From Saccharospirillum sp035704555 (GTDB lineage Bacteria; Pseudomonadota; Gammaproteobacteria; Pseudomonadales; Natronospirillaceae), in assembly GCA_035704555.1 (NCBI GenBank), contig DASSWT010000018.1, positions 1 to 8,109 on the forward strand: a stretch of 8,109 nucleotides of DNA, given 5' to 3'. The notes under the pieces were generated by a model that was not told the DNA's origin, searched no databases, and worked only from the letters and a program-made list of their open reading frames with translations. Both the position numbers and the translations under genes were made by a program. Shown here in pieces: positions 1-4,771 of the stretch; within the stretch, counting starts at the first letter, position 1; each line of letters opens with the position of its first letter.

Positions 1-113
1 ATCCGGTTGAATTCACCCAGAACGGCCGTTTGTTCATTGAAGGCCGGTGTCTGGTGTGCGGCGAAACGATCACGACCGAACTGGTTGAAGACGACGATGA
101 TGTAGATGGCTGA
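1..113 (+). CDS. Small four-cysteine (zinc-ribbon-like) protein, left copy, 3' part only
   Basis: This is the C-terminal 36 codons plus stop of a small protein whose start lies before the window. It is identical at every base to the corresponding part of the complete copy at 1750-1977, so it is the second copy of that gene. The visible part carries one CxxC pair (Cys-Leu-Val-Cys) and the acidic tail ending in Asp-Gly. The other CxxC pair would lie outside the window. The TGA stop (111-113) overlaps the ATG of the downstream truC copy (106-108) by 8 nt, so the two are probably translated in a coupled way. Whether the missing 5' part and a promoter exist cannot be seen. The function is unknown; metal binding is an inference from the paired cysteines of the full copy. 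Confidence 0.75.
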   Translation, partial: PVEFTQNGRLFIEGRCLVCGETITTELVEDDDDVDG

Positions 114-853
114 GGGTTTGCGCATTCTCTATGAGGATGACTGGCTGCTGGCCATCGACAAGCCTGCCGGCCTGCTGATGCATCCGAGCTGGATTGACCG
201 CTCGGCGACCGATACCCTGGCCGGCCGGGTAAAGCGGTACCTGGGCGGTGCGGCGGTGCACACCGTTCACCGCCTCGACCGGCCCACCTCGGGCATTGTG
301 CTAATTGGTAAAACGACGGCCGTCGCGCGCCACCTGGCCGAGCAGTTTTCCAGCCGGGCGGTCAGCAAGGTCTACTGGGCCCTGGCGCGTGGCTTTACTG
401 CCGAGCAGTTCGACTGTAACCGGGCGCTGATCGAAGAACCCGATGCACTGTCTGATCGTAAAGCCCAGCAGAACAAAGCCGCACAATCCGCTGAAACCCG
501 GTTCTGCCGCCTCGCCATTGCCGAAATCGGCGAGGCCGTCAGCCGCTACCCCAAAGCCAGATTCAGCTTGCTCGAATGCCGGCCTGAAACCGGTCGCAAG
601 CACCAGATTCGCCGGCATCTTAAAACCCTGCGCCACCCCATTGCGGGCGATACCCGCTATGGCGACCGGCACCTCAACCACTGGGCGCAACAACATCTGG
701 CGTTGAAGTCACTGGCGTTGCGCGCGATGGAATTGAGCATCTTGCATCCCGTGACGGGCGAGCGATTGTGCATCAGGGCTGGATTGAATGATGACTGGGC
801 AATGCTGTTTGAGCAGTTAGGCTGGTATGGCCTGTTAACTCAAGTTTCGGAGT
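1..853 (+). repeat. Left arm of large imperfect inverted repeat
   Basis: Bases 1-853 pair with the reverse complement of 1010-1862, with position x matching position 1863-x throughout and no insertion or deletion. By hand count about 58 of 853 positions differ (about 93% identity). Only one difference (position 118) falls in the first 182 bases. The arm holds the end of the small zinc-ribbon-like gene and all but the last codons of truC. It probably continues beyond the window start, so its real length is unknown. Confidence 0.95.
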
Positions 854-861
854 GCGCTTAG
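106..861 (+). CDS. truC: tRNA pseudouridine(65) synthase TruC, left copy
   Basis: The 251-residue product is a RluA-family pseudouridine synthase most like TruC, which converts U65 of certain tRNAs to pseudouridine in the cytoplasm. Its length is near that of the E. coli protein (about 260). Visible family motifs are the N-terminal ILYEDDWLLAIDKPAG block (residues 7-22), the catalytic motif HRLDRPTSG (55-63) with the nucleophilic Asp58, the TGRKHQIRRHL block (162-172) followed by HPIAGDTRYG (177-186), and the TruC-like ending GWYGLL (239-244). The ATG is chosen because the homologous sequence begins a few residues later and it overlaps the preceding gene by 8 nt. It is 94% identical in protein to the inverted copy at 924-1757 (15 replacements in the shared 249 residues, including R44Q, E143K, E161V and L190H), with Asp58 kept in both. 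It ends in a normal TAG 16 nt before the central repeat element. Function is confident from motifs; the reason for two copies is unknown. Confidence 0.93.
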   Translation: MAEGLRILYEDDWLLAIDKPAGLLMHPSWIDRSATDTLAGRVKRYLGGAAVHTVHRLDRPTSGIVLIGKTTAVARHLAEQFSSRAVSKVYWALARGFTAEQFDCNRALIEEPDALSDRKAQQNKAAQSAETRFCRLAIAEIGEAVSRYPKARFSLLECRPETGRKHQIRRHLKTLRHPIAGDTRYGDRHLNHWAQQHLALKSLALRAMELSILHPVTGERLCIRAGLNDDWAMLFEQLGWYGLLTQVSECA

Positions 862-876
862 TTGACAAGCGGCGGG

Positions 877-973
877 TGCCGGGACTGCCCCTGTGGGGTA
901 GTCCGCAGCAGGGATGCTGCGGTCTAGGCTCCATGGACGGATTTACGCCGACCCCACAGGGGCAATCCCGGTA
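877..973. mobile_element. 97-bp palindromic element with 23-bp terminal inverted repeats (MITE- or REP-like)
   Basis: The ends, 877-899 and 951-973, are inverted repeats matching at 21 of 23 positions, with a perfect 14-bp inner part (TGCCCCTGTGGGGT at 886-899 against its complement at 951-964). Inside lies a perfect 8-bp stem with a 4-nt loop (903-922) and a small palindrome TCCATGGA (930-937). No coding capacity and no convincing target-site duplication are visible, and there is no transposase nearby. The layout fits a small non-autonomous element or a repeated intergenic palindrome; the single copy in this window cannot settle which. It sits in the 156-bp spacer between the two convergent truC copies and contributes the end of the right-hand truC reading frame. 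Its fold could also slow or end transcription from both sides, but there is no T-run typical of an intrinsic terminator. Confidence 0.6.
903..922. repeat. Perfect hairpin inside the central element
   Basis: CCGCAGCA (903-910) and TGCTGCGG (915-922) are perfect complements separated by the loop GGGA. The stem lies left of the element's centre (925), so the element is a nested structure, with an outer fold from the terminal repeats and an inner hairpin. GC-rich hairpins of this kind are common in REP-like intergenic repeats. Confidence 0.7.
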
Positions 974-1757
974 GCCGGTGCGGACCAATGCCACCCCAAT
1001 TGCCTCCGAACTCCGAAACTTGAGTTAACAGGCCATACCAGCCTAACTGCTCCAACATCATGGCCCAGTCTTCACTCAGGCCTGCCCTGATACACAGTCG
1101 CTCGCCCGTTACCGGATGCAACAGGGTCAGCTCCATCGAGCGCAACGCCAGGGACTTCAATGCCAAGTGCTGCTGCGCCCAGTGATTGTGGTGCCGGTCG
1201 CCATAGCGGGTATCGCCCGCAATGGGGTGTCGCAGCGTTTTAAGATGCCGGCGAATCTGGTGCTTGCGACCGGTTACAGGCCGGCATTCGAGCAAGCTGA
1301 ACCGGGCCTTGGGATAGCGGCTGACGGCCTTACCAATTTCGGCAATGGCGAGACGGCTGAACCGGGTTTCGGCGGATTGTGCGGCTTTGTTCTGCTGGGC
1401 TTTACGGTCAGACAACGCGTCAGGTTCTTCGATCAGCGCCCGGTTACAGTCGAACTGCTCGGCGGTAAAGCCACGCGCCAGGGCCCAGTAGACCTTGCTG
1501 ACCGCCCGGCTGGCAAACTGGTCGGCCAGGTGGCGCGCAACGGCCGTCGTTTTACCAATCAGCACAATGCCCGAGGTGGGCCGGTCGAGACGGTGAACGG
1601 TGTGTACGGCCGCCCCGCCAAGGTACTGCTTCACCCGGCCGGCCAGGGTATCGGTCGCCGAGCGGTCAATCCAGCTCGGGTGCATCAGCAGGCCGGCAGG
1701 CTTGTCGATGGCCAGCAGCCAGTCATCCTCATAGAGAATGCGCACACCCTCAGCCAT
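924..1757 (-). CDS. truC: tRNA pseudouridine(65) synthase TruC, right copy with altered C-terminus
   Basis: This 277-residue TruC paralogue runs convergently towards the left copy. It keeps the catalytic HRLDRPTSG motif with Asp58, the TGRKHQIRRHL block and HPIAGDTRYG. Relative to the left copy roughly 42 of 57 coding differences are synonymous, which points to purifying selection on both copies rather than decay. The two proteins diverge after residue 249: this copy ends in about 28 unrelated residues, Gly- and Arg-rich, the last 15 or so encoded by the 97-bp element, with the TAG stop inside the element. The family normally ends shortly after the GWxGLL motif, so the tail is an addition and probably not needed for activity. 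The ATG at 1757 overlaps the stop of the upstream small gene by 8 nt, so translation is likely coupled and both are probably driven by the promoter near 2012-2040. One change (E161V) lies inside a conserved motif region, next to the invariant TGRKHQ. Confidence 0.92.
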   Translation of the reverse strand: MAEGVRILYEDDWLLAIDKPAGLLMHPSWIDRSATDTLAGRVKQYLGGAAVHTVHRLDRPTSGIVLIGKTTAVARHLADQFASRAVSKVYWALARGFTAEQFDCNRALIEEPDALSDRKAQQNKAAQSAETRFSRLAIAEIGKAVSRYPKARFSLLECRPVTGRKHQIRRHLKTLRHPIAGDTRYGDRHHNHWAQQHLALKSLALRSMELTLLHPVTGERLCIRAGLSEDWAMMLEQLGWYGLLTQVSEFGGNWGGIGPHRLPGLPLWGRRKSVHGA

Positions 1758-1862
1758 CTACATCATCGTCGTCTTCAACCAGTTCGGTCGTGATCGTTTC
1801 GCCGCACACCAGACACCGGCCTTCAATGAACAAACGGCCGTTCTGGGTGAATTCAACCGGAT
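1010..1862 (-). repeat. Right arm of large imperfect inverted repeat
   Basis: This is the reverse-complement partner of 1-853, with the arms separated by a 156-bp spacer. At the inner end, identity stops abruptly after the shared bases TTTCGGAGT, where the two truC copies change sequence. At the outer end the match is still perfect at position 1862, where it meets the window start, so the duplication probably includes more of the small gene at 1750-1977. Confidence 0.95.
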
Positions 1863-1977
1863 CCGACATGCCCAGATCCACCTGCTGACAGCGGTTACAC
1901 CAGGTGTTTTCCAGGAAAGCGGCTTGTTCCTCTTCATCCCGGTCGAAAAAATTGCGAAGCTGGCGTTCATCACTCAT
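1750..1977 (-). CDS. Small four-cysteine (zinc-ribbon-like) protein, complete copy
   Basis: The 75-residue protein has an acidic N-terminal half, two CxxC pairs (Cys27/Cys30 in WCNRC and Cys55/Cys58 in CLVCG) and a strongly acidic tail of Glu and Asp. Two CxxC knuckles about 25 residues apart are the usual layout of a zinc ribbon, so structural zinc binding is likely, but I do not recognise a named family. The ATG at 1977 is preferred over a TTG one codon upstream (1980). No strong Shine-Dalgarno sequence is visible, only a weak AGG. The gene lies directly 5' of truC with an 8-nt overlap, and the same arrangement is kept in the left copy, which suggests a linked role in RNA modification or simply an operon partner. 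E. coli truC also follows a small unrelated gene (yqcC). Function is unassigned. Confidence 0.85.
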   Translation of the reverse strand: MSDERQLRNFFDRDEEEQAAFLENTWCNRCQQVDLGMSDPVEFTQNGRLFIEGRCLVCGETITTELVEDDDDVDG

Positions 1978-2011
1978 CAATCAGACTGCCTATCTTTGGT
2001 ATAAAGCGGCC

Positions 2012-2040
2012 AGTATAAGGGATGCCCTGCCCGGTGTCCT
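2012..2040 (-). promoter_or_regulatory. Probable sigma70 promoter for the right zinc-ribbon/truC pair
   Basis: Reading leftward, AGGACA (2035-2040) and TATACT (2012-2017) are separated by exactly 17 bp and lie 34 nt upstream of the ATG at 1977. The -35 matches the consensus at four of six positions and the -10 at five of six. The predicted leader is about 28 nt. It stands back to back with the rightward promoter at 2040-2068. Confidence 0.55.
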
Positions 2041-2068
2041 GTGCCTGGGGCGCTGTGACCGTTATACT
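2040..2068 (+). promoter_or_regulatory. Probable sigma70 promoter for the exonuclease-like gene
   Basis: TATACT at 2063-2068 is a good -10 placed 32 nt before the ATG at 2101. At 17-bp spacing the -35 is poor (TGTGCC, 2040-2045), so an activator or weak expression is possible. The -35 positions of this and the leftward promoter touch at base 2040, so the two polymerases may compete. Confidence 0.45.
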
Positions 2069-2100
2069 GCGCGCATTTACTGACCACGGAAACGAACCCG

Positions 2101-2664
2101 ATGCATTTACCCGTTTTTCTAGCCTTTGAAGTCACCGATGAAGATCAGGGCTACCCCTATTCGGTCGCCTGGAGCCTGAACAACGGCCAGTATAAAAGCG
2201 TTCTGCTAAAACCCGAGGACGCCTGGCTGATCGACTGGGACAGTGGCCAGAATGCGGCCGGCGCCCCACCCCTTCAGGATCTGCTGGATCGCGGGGAAAC
2301 GGTACTGGATGTGATCAAGGAGTGGGCCGAAGATTTCAGCGACGGCGAAGTCTACAGCGAAGACCCGGCACTGGCTGAATACTGCCTGGACATGATGTAC
2401 GACGCCTACGACAAAGAGGTCATGGCCGAGGTCATCCCGGTCAGGGAGCTGTTCAGCGACGTCGACCCGATGGACCTGGACGACCAGCGCCGCTGGATCA
2501 TGGAGACCGAAGGCTTGATGGCGGTGCAGGCCGAAGACACCGTGCGCACCTTCATTCACCTCTACGCTCAGGTGCACGGCTTGGAACCAGAGGTGGTGGA
2601 AGACGACACCACCGATGCGGACGAAACCGCCGCGCACCGGTCAGACGAAGACGACGATCACTGA
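2101..2664 (+). CDS. Acidic protein resembling a degenerate DEDD-type 3'-5' exonuclease
   Basis: The 187-residue protein has no signal peptide or membrane segment and is rich in Asp and Glu, ending in a charged tail (residues 165-187). Its N-terminus follows the pattern of small DEDDh exonuclease-fold proteins as I recall them: FLxFE, then YPxxVAWSL, then a PEDAWLIDWD block, then LLDRGE and VYSEDP. In active members the first motif is Asp-x-Glu. Here residue 8 is Ala while Glu10 remains, the HGI segment is missing (around 52-56), the motif II Asp after VYS (84-86) is not clearly present, and no motif III His precedes Asp146. This suggests a catalytically dead relative, possibly a nucleic-acid or protein binder. 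The assignment rests on remembered family pattern and is moderate to weak. The ATG at 2101 has only a weak upstream GGA. The stop is 2 nt from the end of convergent hda. Confidence 0.85.
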   Translation: MHLPVFLAFEVTDEDQGYPYSVAWSLNNGQYKSVLLKPEDAWLIDWDSGQNAAGAPPLQDLLDRGETVLDVIKEWAEDFSDGEVYSEDPALAEYCLDMMYDAYDKEVMAEVIPVRELFSDVDPMDLDDQRRWIMETEGLMAVQAEDTVRTFIHLYAQVHGLEPEVVEDDTTDADETAAHRSDEDDDH

Positions 2665-2666
2665 GC

Positions 2667-3362
2667 TCAGAGCTCCAGCTCAGATTTCACGAAAGGAATA
2701 GTCAGCCGCCGTTGCTGCGCCAGTGAGCCGTGGTCGAGCCGTTCGAATGCCTCTACCAGAGCGGTCATCGAACGCGCCGTCCGGTTAATCAGAAACGCAG
2801 CGACGTCGGCTTCCATGGTCAACCCCCGGCGCCGCGCCTTCCAGATCAGCCAATCGGTTTTCTGCTCGTCAGTCAGCGGCCGGATATGAAAGGTTAGCCC
2901 CCAGCTTAGCCGCGACGCCAGGTCGGGCAAGGCGACGGCCGGGTTCAGCGGGCTGGTGTGACTGGTGACCAGCAACACGCGGCCACTGTCGCGCATTCGA
3001 TTGAATAAATGAAACAGGGCTTCTTCCCACTCAGGCTGACCGGCAATGCTGTCGATGTCGTCCAGCGCCAGCACAGCCATCTGGTCCAGCCCTTCCAGCG
3101 CTTCGGGGCCGTAGTCCGCGCAGTCGGCCAGGGGCAGGTAGAGACATTCGAGCCCCTGGGTTTGCAGATCGTGAACACAGGCCTGCAACAGATGTGTCAG
3201 GCCAGCACCACTGGCACCCCACAGATAAATCAGGGTTTCATCCAGTCGCGCCAGTGCATGGCGTAATGCGCCCAGGGTTTGAGCGTTGTCACCCGGCAGG
3301 TAATCGTCGAATACGGCGTCTTCCCTAAAGGTCACACTCAGAGGCAGTTGTTGAATCGCCAC
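2667..3362 (-). CDS. hda: Hda, DnaA-inactivating regulatory protein
   Basis: Hda is a AAA+ DnaA relative that, bound to the DNA-loaded sliding clamp, stimulates ATP hydrolysis by DnaA after initiation and so prevents re-initiation. The 231-residue length is typical. Visible elements are the N-terminal clamp-binding motif QLPLSV (residues 5-10), a Walker A-like loop GASGAGLTH (49-57) in which the usual Lys is Leu55, Walker B LALDDID (98-104), the conserved block EWEEALFHLFNRMRDSGR (111-128), the arginine-finger region with Arg151, and sensor 2 Arg197 in RTARSMTAL. A replaced Walker A Lys is also seen in the Pseudomonas and E. coli proteins. The start is GTG, supported by a well-placed GGGAG; the E. 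coli gene also uses a non-ATG start, in keeping with low expression. It follows the DUF2066 gene on the same strand after an 86-nt gap. A 7-bp stem at 2661-2683 overlaps its 3' end and the convergent stop but lacks a T-run. Confidence 0.95.
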   Translation of the reverse strand: MAIQQLPLSVTFREDAVFDDYLPGDNAQTLGALRHALARLDETLIYLWGASGAGLTHLLQACVHDLQTQGLECLYLPLADCADYGPEALEGLDQMAVLALDDIDSIAGQPEWEEALFHLFNRMRDSGRVLLVTSHTSPLNPAVALPDLASRLSWGLTFHIRPLTDEQKTDWLIWKARRRGLTMEADVAAFLINRTARSMTALVEAFERLDHGSLAQQRRLTIPFVKSELEL

Positions 3363-3369
3363 TTAGGGT

Positions 3370-3374
3370 CTCCC
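3370..3374 (-). promoter_or_regulatory. Ribosome binding site of hda
   Basis: Reading leftward, GGGAG lies 7 nt before the GTG at 3362. It fixes the GTG as the start, which agrees with the N-terminal clamp-binding motif only five residues further in. Confidence 0.7.
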
Positions 3375-3379
3375 GGTGG

Positions 3380-3404
3380 CTGGCAAGGTGCTATCGCTTG
3401 CCAG
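3380..3404 (-). other. Intercistronic hairpin between DUF2066 gene and hda
   Basis: CTGGCAAG (3380-3387) and CTTGCCAG (3397-3404) form a perfect 8-bp stem with a 9-nt loop in the 86-nt gap. No run of T follows on the minus strand, so it is not a standard terminator. It ends only a few bases before the hda ribosome binding site and could act in mRNA processing or partial attenuation of hda. Confidence 0.45.
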
Positions 3405-3448
3405 GGTGTTGATATCAGTCAGGGCTGGCGTTAACCCGGCCGGGCCGG

Positions 3449-4522
3449 TCATTGCCAGCGATACACCAGTTCATTATCGAGCTGGGTTTCCAGTGTCAGC
3501 TCTTCAACCGGCAGAATACGGCGGTCAAGCGACAGCACATCTCGCAGCTGATTACGGTCGCCGCTGATCTCAAGATCGAACTGGACCGAATCCGTCTCGA
3601 CCTGGCGCAGCGTTACCTGAGTAATCACATTCAATGACTCCAGGTAACGCTCCACGGCGGCCAGCGTCGCCAACTCGGGCACATTGTTCACCCTCAATGC
3701 CAACTGCCCGACCATTGCCGGGTCTCTCAGGACGGCATACTGATCGGCAATTCGGTCCGACAATTCGTCGGCCAGGTTTTGCATCAGTTCCGCTTCGGTG
3801 TTACCGACAACCTGCAAGCGTTCCCGGCTGTCGCGCATCAGAAACACAACGTCGGCCTGGTAACCGTTAGCCTGTTGTGCCAGGCGGCCAACCGCAATGG
3901 CATCGCTCGGGTACCGCTCGGAGGCACTTTCGATGTCGCCGGTAAAGAGGCCGTATACATCGGTAAAGGAGACATTCAGGGTATCGGTCAGGTCCATGAT
4001 CGGCAGCAATACCGGCAGGCCTCGTTCGTCCAGTCGATCACTCAACGCAACGGCGAGTGAATGGTTATCGCCATCGGTCAGGATGCGGTCGCGCCCTTGC
4101 AGTCGGTCGGCCAGCCACAGCAACACTTCTGGCCGACGGGTTCCCCAGACCGGCAAACGCTGATTCACCAGCCACTGCTCAATGGCCTGTTGGTCGAACT
4201 GCATCACCATGCGTTTGGTCGGTATCGACTCGCCGAGAACGTTAGTCAGCAGGGTGTCACTCGCCTGGAAGCGAAACGTCGACAGATAGTCGGAGGCATT
4301 GCGCAACAGGGGTTCGGTTCGCGGCTGTTCCGCGATATCCGCTTCACCGGTGGCGCGAATCAATACCCGTTCCAGGGCTTCGCGAACGGCCTCGTTCTGA
4401 TCCTGATCAGAGGCGTTCTGGGCCAAAATGGCCGAGTCGGCATACACATCTACCGTCCGGGCTGCCCAGGTTGGCAATGACAGCAGCAACAGACACGCAA
4501 GAGAGACAGTTCGAAAAAGCAT
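3449..4522 (-). CDS. DUF2066 exported protein
   Basis: The 357-residue product begins with a clear Sec signal peptide: Lys-free but Arg-bearing n-region MLFRT, a Leu-rich core (residues 6-16) and a likely cleavage site near TWA-A (about 20-21). The mature part starts with a stretch (VDVYADSAILAQNASDQDQN) and an EALxRVLIRATG-like block typical of DUF2066 proteins, which are found next to purM and hda in Pseudomonas-type genomes. Their molecular role is not known to me; the product should be periplasmic or attached to the envelope. No transmembrane helix follows the signal. The reading frame is open upstream to an ATG at 4654, but that start would put 44 residues before the signal peptide, so the ATG at 4522 is chosen even though its Shine-Dalgarno is weak. 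It is divergent from purM and upstream of hda. Confidence 0.88.
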   Translation of the reverse strand: MLFRTVSLACLLLLSLPTWAARTVDVYADSAILAQNASDQDQNEAVREALERVLIRATGEADIAEQPRTEPLLRNASDYLSTFRFQASDTLLTNVLGESIPTKRMVMQFDQQAIEQWLVNQRLPVWGTRRPEVLLWLADRLQGRDRILTDGDNHSLAVALSDRLDERGLPVLLPIMDLTDTLNVSFTDVYGLFTGDIESASERYPSDAIAVGRLAQQANGYQADVVFLMRDSRERLQVVGNTEAELMQNLADELSDRIADQYAVLRDPAMVGQLALRVNNVPELATLAAVERYLESLNVITQVTLRQVETDSVQFDLEISGDRNQLRDVLSLDRRILPVEELTLETQLDNELVYRWQ

Positions 4523-4660
4523 AAGTCCGGCTTCTATTAGGTGATGATCGACTATTGTGACAGAGCCCGAGGTGAAAATCAGGTCGCGGAGTTGATAATA
4601 TTGCGCAAAGCCGGGGTCATTTCCTGACCGAACAGACAAGCTGATTCCCAGCACAGCTCC

Positions 4661-4669
4661 TGCTACAAT
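4661..4669 (+). promoter_or_regulatory. Probable extended -10 promoter of the purMN operon
   Basis: TGCTACAAT (4661-4669) matches the extended -10 pattern TGnTAnAAT well. The -35 at 17-bp spacing (CTGATT, 4641-4646) is poor, as is common for extended -10 promoters. Transcription would begin near 4676, leaving a leader of roughly 95 nt before purM. No convincing PurR operator of the E. coli type is seen near it. Confidence 0.5.
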
Positions 4670-4684
4670 CCGCGCGCCAAAAGA

Positions 4685-4744
4685 GGGCTGTGGCCATGGT
4701 CGGCTGGAACTACCCGGTACGGTAATGGCCAGACCCTTCTTTTT
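4685..4744 (+). promoter_or_regulatory. Hairpin and T-tract in the purM leader (possible attenuator)
   Basis: TGGCCAT (4691-4697) and ATGGCCA (4725-4731) form a 7-bp stem, extended by GGG (4685-4687) pairing with CCC (4734-4736) across a small internal loop. The loop is 27 nt. It is followed at once by TTCTTTTT (4737-4744). Stem plus T-tract between the promoter and purM resembles an intrinsic terminator in a leader. The long loop makes it weaker than a classical one, and no leader peptide or known riboswitch pattern was recognised. Confidence 0.4.
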
Positions 4745-4761
4745 ATCCGAATTGCCGCTAT

Positions 4762-4765
4762 GGAG
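4762..4765 (+). promoter_or_regulatory. Ribosome binding site deciding the purM start
   Basis: GGAG ends 6 nt before the ATG at 4772. It overlaps the alternative ATG at 4760, which has no site of its own, so 4772 is the preferred start and gives the N-terminus MSDAPKPLSYKDAG usual for the family. Confidence 0.7.
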
Positions 4766-4771
4766 CCAGTG

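Noticed and set aside
877..973. Central palindrome as a CRISPR unit, attachment site or intrinsic terminator
   Set aside because: There is no repeated array, no integrase or flanking direct repeat, and no T-tract after the stems; a MITE- or REP-like repeat fits better.
1116..1793. Open frame of 225 codons on the plus strand
   Set aside because: It is antisense to the right-hand truC, and a matching antisense frame (301-696, minus) lies in the left copy. The opposite strand encodes a protein with clear TruC motifs, so these are shadows of GC-rich coding DNA.
1978..1980. TTG one codon upstream as start of the small zinc-ribbon-like protein
   Set aside because: An ATG follows immediately at 1977 and there is no ribosome binding site that favours the TTG.
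2661..2683. Seven-bp stem (CTGAGCT/AGCTCAG) at the convergent gene ends as a two-way terminator
   Set aside because: It has a 9-nt loop, overlaps coding ends and has no T-run on either side, so I do not call it a terminator.
4523..4654. Upstream extension of the DUF2066 frame to an ATG at 4654
   Set aside because: It would place 44 residues ahead of a typical signal peptide, so the ATG at 4522 is the better start.
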